A stretch of DNA of 47,092 nucleotides from contig JAPYUP010000010.1 of assembly GCA_029940695.1 (NCBI GenBank), positions 2,148-49,239 on the forward strand, written 5' to 3'. The first letter of the stretch is position 1. The number at the start of each line of letters is the position of its first letter. The stretch comes from Candidatus Thalassarchaeaceae archaeon. GTDB lineage: Archaea > Thermoplasmatota > Poseidoniia > Poseidoniales > Thalassarchaeaceae. The notes below the pieces were generated by a model. The model searched no databases, was not told where the DNA came from, and saw only the letters and a program-made list of their open reading frames with translations. This document shows positions 42,433 to 47,092 of the stretch, one piece after another. The translations under genes were made by a program, and so were the position numbers.

Positions 42433-43998
42433 ATGGTAACCGTAATGGTGGAGCAAGTGGACCGCATCGAGGATCTGAGGCGACGAAAGGCAATGGCAGA
42501 GGCAGGGGGTGGACAGGGTCGGATTTCAGTACAGCACGCGAAGGGCAAAATGACAGCTAGGGAGAGAGTCGAGCTCTTGCTTGACAAGGGGTCTTTCATG
42601 GAGGTAGATGCTCTGGTAGAACACAGATGCAGGGACTTCGACATGGATCGTAACGTTATCTCAGGCGATGGAGTGGTTTGTGGCCATGGGACCATCGATG
42701 GAAGACTGGTCTACTGCTTTGCTCAAGACTTCACCGTCTACGGTGGTTCTCTGGGGGAGATGCATGGGTTGAAAATATGCAAGATCCAAGACATGGCCCT
42801 TAAGACTGGCGCACCCATAATCGGCCTCAACGACAGTGGTGGGGCGAGGATTCAGGAAGGAGTCGCTAGCCTTGGCTCGTATGCCGAGATATTCTTCAGG
42901 AATGTTAGAGCCAGCGGCGTGATACCTCAGATCTCAGTGATTATGGGGCCATGTGCAGGCGGTGCGGTATATTCCCCTGCCATCACTGATTTTGTCGTGA
43001 TGGTCGACAAGACTGCTCACATGTTCATTACGGGTCCAGAGGTAATCAAGACCGTTACCAACGAGGAAGTAAGCTTCGAAGAACTTGGGGGCGCCTCCAC
43101 ACACGCAACTCGGTCGGGGGTGACGCACTTCACTGCCGAGGATGACGAGGGTGCGATAGGCATAGTGAGAGAGCTAGTGAGCCTGCTCCCATCTAACAAT
43201 CTCGAGAAGGCTCCCGTACTGATGACTGACGATCCATTTGATCGTGCTTGCGAGGCCCTAGAAAACCTCATTCCCGAGGATTCGAGCCAACCCTATGACA
43301 TGCTCCTAGCAGTCGAGGAGATTCTGGACAGAGGCAGCTTCCTTGAGGTCCAAGCCGACTTCGCTACCAATATCATCGCCGGCTTCGGTCGACTCGGTGG
43401 ACACACCATCGGCGTGGTCGCCAATCAGCCTATGTTCTTGGCTGGCTGCCTCGACATTGACGCCTCGATTAAGGCTGCGCGTTTCGTGAGGTTTTGCGAT
43501 GCGTTCAACATACCACTCTTGACCTTCGTCGACGTACCCGGATTCCTACCGGGTGCTAGTCAGGAATGGGGTGGCATCATTCGTCATGGGGCCAAGTTGC
43601 TGTACGCATTCGCCGAAGCGACCGTGCCGAAGCTCACTGTCATTACTAGGAAAGCCTACGGTGGCGCCTATGATGTAATGTCATCGAAGCACATCAGAGG
43701 AGATTACAATATCGCTTGGCCCTCTGCAGAGTTAGCAGTAATGGGTGCTCAGGGCGCTGTGCAAATCATCCACCGAAAGCGAATCGAGAGCTCGAAGAAC
43801 CCCGATCAAGAAAGGGGCAGGCTGGTCGATGACTACGCCGAGACCTTCGCTAACCCGTACAAGGCTGCTGCTTTGGGATATCTGGACGATGTCGTTCAGC
43901 CATTGGAGACTAGGGCGGCTCTGACGCGAGCCCTTGGTGCACTTCTAGAGAAGGAGGAAGTTAGACCTGCTAGGAAGCATGGTAACATACCACTGTGA
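42433..43998 (+). CDS. pccB: Propionyl/acyl-CoA carboxylase beta (carboxyltransferase) subunit
   Basis: A 521-residue carboxyltransferase. [23 protein letters not shown] near the start, [34 protein letters not shown] (first oxyanion hole, Gly-Gly) and [29 protein letters not shown] plus [14 protein letters not shown] (second) are the family landmarks. It moves the carboxyl group from carboxybiotin to propionyl- or acetyl-CoA. The frame opens upstream at 42328 but the first residues overlap the divergent mutase start; ATG at 42433 is used, with ATG 42445 (MVEQVDRI) also possible. First gene of pccB, small subunit and biotin carrier; biotin carboxylase is elsewhere. Confidence 0.94.
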   Translation: MVTVMVEQVDRIEDLRRRKAMAEAGGGQGRISVQHAKGKMTARERVELLLDKGSFMEVDALVEHRCRDFDMDRNVISGDGVVCGHGTIDGRLVYCFAQDFTVYGGSLGEMHGLKICKIQDMALKTGAPIIGLNDSGGARIQEGVASLGSYAEIFFRNVRASGVIPQISVIMGPCAGGAVYSPAITDFVVMVDKTAHMFITGPEVIKTVTNEEVSFEELGGASTHATRSGVTHFTAEDDEGAIGIVRELVSLLPSNNLEKAPVLMTDDPFDRACEALENLIPEDSSQPYDMLLAVEEILDRGSFLEVQADFATNIIAGFGRLGGHTIGVVANQPMFLAGCLDIDASIKAARFVRFCDAFNIPLLTFVDVPGFLPGASQEWGGIIRHGAKLLYAFAEATVPKLTVITRKAYGGAYDVMSSKHIRGDYNIAWPSAELAVMGAQGAVQIIHRKRIESSKNPDQERGRLVDDYAETFANPYKAAALGYLDDVVQPLETRAALTRALGALLEKEEVRPARKHGNIPL

Positions 43999-44007
43999 GG
44001 GTGCTAG

Positions 44008-44205
44008 ATGGAAGAATCCGAACACGAAGGTAAGTTGCTGGCCGCTGCAATCGCAGCAGTATTGGCCGAAGCGTCCAAGGGGGAGGTTCTGCTTCCATCT
44101 TCCCAAAGACGAGGAGGTAGCGCCTGGTCCAAGAATCACAGGCTCATGGTGATTGGCAGGTGCAGCCTCTTCCCTGCCCGGACAAGGCGAAGTGCCACGA
44201 GGTGA
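44008..44205 (+). CDS. Small carboxylase-associated subunit (oxaloacetate-decarboxylase-gamma-like)
   Basis: A 65-residue peptide: KLLAAAIAAVLAEASKG forms an amphipathic, Ala-rich helix, then SSQRRG and SAWSKNHRLMVIGR. The A-I-A-A-V-x-A...W...G-R pattern is that of the short acyl-CoA carboxylase/decarboxylase subunits that lie between the carboxyltransferase and the biotin carrier in archaea. It sits ten bases after pccB and four before the carrier start, so all three are one operon. Its likely role is to bind and stabilise the complex. Confidence 0.6.
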   Translation: MEESEHEGKLLAAAIAAVLAEASKGEVLLPSSQRRGGSAWSKNHRLMVIGRCSLFPARTRRSATR

Positions 44206-44209
44206 TTCG

Positions 44210-44620
44210 GTGACTAAGAAGAGGAGAGTAACCGTTGATGGGGAGGAGTTCGAAGTTGAAATCGAATACGATGGCGAGGAGTGGGGCGTTACAATTGAAG
44301 GGAAGTCATTCTCCATCAAGGTCGATCAGGATACTCAATACCCCCCCAGAGCCCCGAGAGAGCGAACTACTCGCAGAGTTAGTGGTTCAGGCACTATCTC
44401 ATCGGCGATTCCTGGGAAAATCGTCTCAATCCACGTTTCAGAGGAGGAAATAGTAGCCGAAGGCGACGTAGTCCTCATACTCGAAGCGATGAAAATGCAA
44501 AACGAGATTAAGGCGACAATGGGGGGAGTCATTAGACAGGTAAATTGCCAATCTGGTGATCGGGTAGAAGCGAACGTGCCATTAATCGTAATCGAATCGC
44601 AGTCGAATGAGGAGGGGTAA
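44210..44620 (+). CDS. Biotin carboxyl carrier protein
   Basis: A 136-residue biotin carrier. AIPGKIVSIHVSEEE leads into the barrel, and EAMKMQNEI near residues 92-100 carries the biotin on Lys95. The first 60 residues (TVDGEEFEVEIEYDGEEWGV) are the N-terminal linker domain. GTG at 44210 follows the previous stop by four bases with GAGGTGA upstream, and starts where the family does; the longer frame from 44153 is a shadow of the small subunit. The biotin ligase half of the fusion at 26.9 kb would modify it. Confidence 0.93.
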   Translation: MTKKRRVTVDGEEFEVEIEYDGEEWGVTIEGKSFSIKVDQDTQYPPRAPRERTTRRVSGSGTISSAIPGKIVSIHVSEEEIVAEGDVVLILEAMKMQNEIKATMGGVIRQVNCQSGDRVEANVPLIVIESQSNEEG

Positions 44621-44853
44621 TGGTGGCAGTGTGCAACTACGATGAATGTAACCGACGAGGAACAGTCGTAAGCAGGCTCTCGCCAGAGGGCTTCCTAGTA
44701 TCCAGTGGTAAGAAAGCATATTCATTCAGGGAGGCGTACGAACGCTTTCACTATTGCAAGGAATGCCACGAGATGCTGATGAAGGAAGTATGGTCTCGTG
44801 TTAGATCGTCCGGAGACAAGGATGATGACCATGTAGCACCTACAGCAGTGTGA
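44620..44853 (+). CDS. Small Cys-rich (zinc-finger-like) protein
   Basis: A 77-residue protein with C-x4-C (CNYDEC, residues 5-10) and C-x2-C (CKEC, about 46-49), the right set of four ligands for one zinc, with a His (HYCKEC) beside the second pair. A helix (YSFREAYERFH) lies between. Its ATG uses the final A of the carrier's TAA stop. The partner is unknown; its operon place suggests a link to the carboxylase or its regulation. Confidence 0.6.
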   Translation: MVAVCNYDECNRRGTVVSRLSPEGFLVSSGKKAYSFREAYERFHYCKECHEMLMKEVWSRVRSSGDKDDDHVAPTAV

Positions 44854-44892
44854 TTCCGGTAGGTTCATCGAATCGGTGTCTTCAGTAGTTCT

Positions 44893-46116
44893 GTGTCATG
44901 CTACGTGAGCCATCTTGAGTGCTCGTTCACTGGAAAGCGCTTTGAGATGGATGGCGTGAGAACCGTCTCTGAATCCGGGAAGCCACTGTTGGTCAGATAC
45001 GATCTCGAAAGGATGGGAAGTGAGGTGTCGCGCGAAGACATCGAATCATCCTCTGAACCGGGATTCTGGAGATACTCGTCCCTGCTACCAGTGGAGAGGG
45101 AAGAGCATAGGATCTCCCTCGGTGAGGTAATGACCCCACTTGTCCCAATAGAGCACTCAGCCTCTGTCTTAGGCGCAGAACCAGGAAGGATCATTGTGAA
45201 AGATGAGTCGAGATTGCCGACTGGCTCGTTCAAGGCTAGGGGGCTCGCTCTCGCAGTATCGATGGCCAAGCAACTCGGGCTAGTTCATCTCGCCGTTCCG
45301 ACAAATGGAAATGCAGGATCTGCGCTCGCAGCCTACGCCAGCCGTGCGGGCATCAGGGCCACCGTCTTGTGTCCTGACAACACTCCCGAAATCAACCTAC
45401 AGGAAACCATGGCCCAAGGCGCTGACACGCATTTGGTAAACGGCCTGATTGGGGAATGTGGCCGAATAATCTCAGATGGTTCTGCAGAGGTTGGTTGGTT
45501 CTCCGTCTCGACACTTAGAGAGCCATACAGAATAGAGGGAAAGAAGACAATGGGCATCGAGCTGGCTGAACAGATGGGATGGAAGTTGCCCGACGTCATC
45601 TTCTACCCCACCGGTGGCGGTACTGGGATTATTGGGATGTGGAAGGCGTTCGCGGAACTCAGGGAACTTGGATGGATTGATTGCGAATTACCACGAATGG
45701 TCGCTGTGCAGTCGACCGGCTGCGCCCCAATGGTGAAAGCTTGGGAGTTAGGTGAGGAGTTCGCCGAATACTGGGAGAACGCTGAGACTGTGGCCTCAGG
45801 AATTCGTGTGCCCGCTGCCCTCGGAGACTTCCTGATACTCAGGGCCGTGAAGGAATCCGGAGGCTTCGCCGTAGCCGTATCAGACGACGACACGCTTGAA
45901 ATTCAGCGAGAGATTGGGGTGCGGGATGGTCTGCTTCTCTGCCCAGAAGGAGCGGCAACGGCAGCTGCCTGCAAGAATGCCATAGAATTGGGACTGATCA
46001 GTACCAGTGACAATGTAGTGCTTTTCAACACCGCGACAGGGCTGAAGTATCCAATGCCTCGAGTGACTTCAAGAGTCGACAAGGACGAAGTTGATTATGG
46101 ACTATTTCAGCCTTAG
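44893..46116 (+). CDS. thrC: Threonine synthase (PLP-dependent)
   Basis: A 407-residue fold-type-II PLP enzyme. The PLP lysine is in TGSFKARG near residue 113-118; VPTNGNAGSALAAYA is the Asn-loop, YPTGGGTGIIGMWKA the phosphate loop, and CPEGAATAAACKNA the late part. The N-terminal 75 residues hold the family's C-x...C-like start (CSFTGKRF) and the FWRYSSLLP segment, which separates threonine synthases from other deaminases and cysteine synthases. It makes threonine from phosphohomoserine. GTG at 44893, or 44905 (SHLECSF). It ends four bases into the convergent aIF6. Confidence 0.9.
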   Translation: MSCYVSHLECSFTGKRFEMDGVRTVSESGKPLLVRYDLERMGSEVSREDIESSSEPGFWRYSSLLPVEREEHRISLGEVMTPLVPIEHSASVLGAEPGRIIVKDESRLPTGSFKARGLALAVSMAKQLGLVHLAVPTNGNAGSALAAYASRAGIRATVLCPDNTPEINLQETMAQGADTHLVNGLIGECGRIISDGSAEVGWFSVSTLREPYRIEGKKTMGIELAEQMGWKLPDVIFYPTGGGTGIIGMWKAFAELRELGWIDCELPRMVAVQSTGCAPMVKAWELGEEFAEYWENAETVASGIRVPAALGDFLILRAVKESGGFAVAVSDDDTLEIQREIGVRDGLLLCPEGAATAAACKNAIELGLISTSDNVVLFNTATGLKYPMPRVTSRVDKDEVDYGLFQP

Positions 46117-46775
46117 AATAGTCCCAAGGCATCCTCAATTCGATTGAGTTCTGGACCGGTTGACCCCGAACCGACGAGGGCATGGGTGTCGCTAGCCGTG
46201 CAACCAGCTCCGACGTAAGGCGAACCGAAGGTCACGGTACCCACCATTATGGGGACGCTCAACACCGACTGAATCGACTCTACCTCCTTGGTTGTCACGT
46301 CTGGATGGACAAGGGCCCCGTGCCCGTTGGCGACAATCATGCTACCGACTGTCTTGTGCCCGGACACCTCGGTTCGAACGACTTTTACACCAAGGACTTC
46401 AGAGATCATCTTGGCTCCCGAGTCGGGAATTATTGTGCTGACGACAGCACCGTTGTCGTTGCACTCTATGAGATTGCCAGCTGCGTTGACGCCGCTCTCC
46501 ATCACCACGACGTCGCCGAAGCTTGTCAACTCGTCCAAATCTTCCTGGGTTGCTATGTCAGCCACGGCGATGCCCTTCCTATTGCCTCTCACTAAGCTAC
46601 CTAGCAGCGCCGAACCGCCAACGAGAAAGGGGTGGGTCTCCATCTCAAATGCAGACTCTATCTCGGCGACAGCGCTCTTTTCCAAAGAACGTGGAATGAA
46701 CAGAACGTCACCAACGACGCTGAGGTAGACGCCGACCTGAGCATGGCCGAGAATATCCCCCGTTGATACTGGCAT
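46113..46775 (-). CDS. eif6: Translation initiation factor 6 (aIF6)
   Basis: A 220-residue five-fold pseudosymmetric protein that binds the large ribosomal subunit and prevents premature joining. The repeats are visible as GVYLSVVGDVLFIPRS, VMESGVNAAGNLIECNDNGAVVS, TVGSMIVANGHGALVHPDVTTKE and VGTVTFGSPYVGAGCTASDTHALV. The ATG lies about 67 bases downstream of the 5S rRNA, on the same strand. Confidence 0.93.
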   Translation of the reverse strand: MPVSTGDILGHAQVGVYLSVVGDVLFIPRSLEKSAVAEIESAFEMETHPFLVGGSALLGSLVRGNRKGIAVADIATQEDLDELTSFGDVVVMESGVNAAGNLIECNDNGAVVSTIIPDSGAKMISEVLGVKVVRTEVSGHKTVGSMIVANGHGALVHPDVTTKEVESIQSVLSVPIMVGTVTFGSPYVGAGCTASDTHALVGSGSTGPELNRIEDALGLF

Positions 46776-46842
46776 TCCCTCACCTGAACTCCCTGAGTAC
46801 GTCGCTCGTTAGTAAGATTGTGTGCGGGGAAGTGAAGGAGCG

Positions 46843-46961
46843 TGGCACAGCGACGATCTTTCCCGTGGGCTTGCGCACCACAGTACAGGAATCGACGTAG
46901 GAGGGCTTGACTTCCGGGTTCGATATGGGACCGGGTAGAACCCCTCCGCTGTGGCCGTGCA
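46843..46961 (-). rRNA. 5S ribosomal RNA
   Basis: On the minus strand the block GGCCACAGCGGAGGGG, then CCCATATCGAACCCGGAAG, TAAGC/CAAGCCCTCC-like pairing and GTGGTGCGCAAGCCCACGGG are the loop A, helix III, helix II and helix IV-V landmarks of archaeal 5S rRNA. The end helix is GCACGG with CTGTGC. The boundaries are good to about three bases. A 60-codon frame inside it is not a gene. Confidence 0.92.
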
Positions 46962-47038
46962 CAACTCATCCTTCGAATTGAATTGATATGCGCTTTTGGA
47001 CAGAAGCTCACATTGGTGTTGACGTTAGAAATAGTAGA

Positions 47039-47092
47039 TGCTCGGGGGGTTAGTGCAGCTGGGCTGAACACCTCGGCGAACCTCGGTGCTTA
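47039..47092 (-). rRNA. 3' end of 23S ribosomal RNA (partial)
   Basis: On the minus strand AAGCACCGAGG...CCGAGGTG forms the last large-subunit hairpin, followed by GTTCAGCCCAGCTGCACTAACC, the usual 23S ending pattern of G-x-x-x-A-G-C-C-C-x...A-C-T-A-A-C. It runs off the window end; the 3' terminus is set at about 47039 by eye. The spacer to the 5S rRNA is about 77 bases and holds no tRNA. Confidence 0.8.

Noticed and set aside
46780-46962. 60-codon minus-strand frame next to aIF6
   Set aside because: It lies inside the 5S rRNA; the bases match 5S landmarks and the peptide matches no ribosomal protein.
47036-47092. Possible plus-strand tRNA or SRP RNA at the window end
   Set aside because: The minus strand reads as the 3' end of 23S rRNA, in the expected place before 5S; no cloverleaf fits.
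1-47092. Insertion sequences, prophage, toxin-antitoxin pairs, CRISPR arrays
   Set aside because: No transposase, integrase, phage structural or Cas gene was found, and no spaced repeats; the MazG-like protein has no toxin beside it.

Overview
The window most likely comes from a planktonic euryarchaeon of the Thermoplasmatota, probably Marine Group II (Poseidoniales). Seen directly: an archaeal RNA polymerase operon with separate A' and A'' subunits and an unsplit B subunit, archaeal/eukaryal-type proteins (eS1, L30e, aIF6, a Pop5-like RNase P protein), a COG1325-type RNA-binding protein and a PGF-CTERM-like anchor. The lineage call is inference from this mix and from domain styles. Genes are tightly packed, often with 1-4 base stop/start overlaps; GTG and TTG starts are common. 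No stretch longer than 300 bases lacks a gene. No insertion sequence, phage or CRISPR array was seen.

Layout. 1-7.2 kb: end of a surface protein with a Glu-Pro stalk, a choline-kinase-like protein, a glutaredoxin/GST-like protein, an AT-rich NYN-nuclease gene, then a minus-strand block (MazG-like, small membrane protein, nucleoside phosphorylase, ribosomal eS1 carrying SAP-like repeats) divergent from a COG1325-type protein. 7.2-8.6 kb: seven-iron ferredoxin and PLP synthase PdxS. 8.6-16.3 kb: four coiled-coil proteins, a membrane protein, a DtxR-like regulator and a secreted Ig-like/zinc-ribbon membrane protein, arranged as a two-sided module around a 15-base divergent gap. 16.3-26.7 kb: an unknown protein, L30e, RpoA'', RpoA', RpoB, RpoH and tRNA-Lys, all on the minus strand. 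RpoH and RpoA'' start with the same extra domain.

26.7-31.1 kb: a methyltransferase/biotin-ligase fusion, a Pop5-like protein, a multipass membrane protein, a short divergent FtsZ homologue and a TPR protein. 31.2-37.0 kb: a respiratory operon with a Reeler-like membrane protein carrying a CxCH motif, a small membrane protein, a Rieske protein, cytochrome b, and a 942-residue fusion of the cytochrome b C-terminal part (PDWY motif) to an HdrD-like iron-sulfur module. 37.0-40.3 kb: small membrane proteins, a 2[4Fe-4S] ferredoxin, an alkylguanine transferase domain, asparagine synthetase and a 39-residue membrane peptide. 40.4-44.9 kb: the methylmalonyl-CoA arm (kinase-like membrane protein, MeaB GTPase, mutase B12 subunit) divergent from propionyl/acyl-CoA carboxylase beta, small and biotin-carrier subunits. 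44.9-47.1 kb: threonine synthase, aIF6, 5S rRNA and the 3' end of 23S rRNA, the last three on the minus strand.

How parts connect: the biotin ligase half of the 26.9 kb fusion would charge the biotin carrier at 44.2 kb. The carboxylase and mutase/MeaB sets together outline propionyl-CoA to succinyl-CoA, but biotin carboxylase and the large mutase subunit are not in the window. The strongest candidates for undescribed biology are the cytochrome b-HdrD fusion complex, the coiled-coil/zinc-ribbon/DtxR module, and the shared N-terminal domain on two RNA polymerase subunits.
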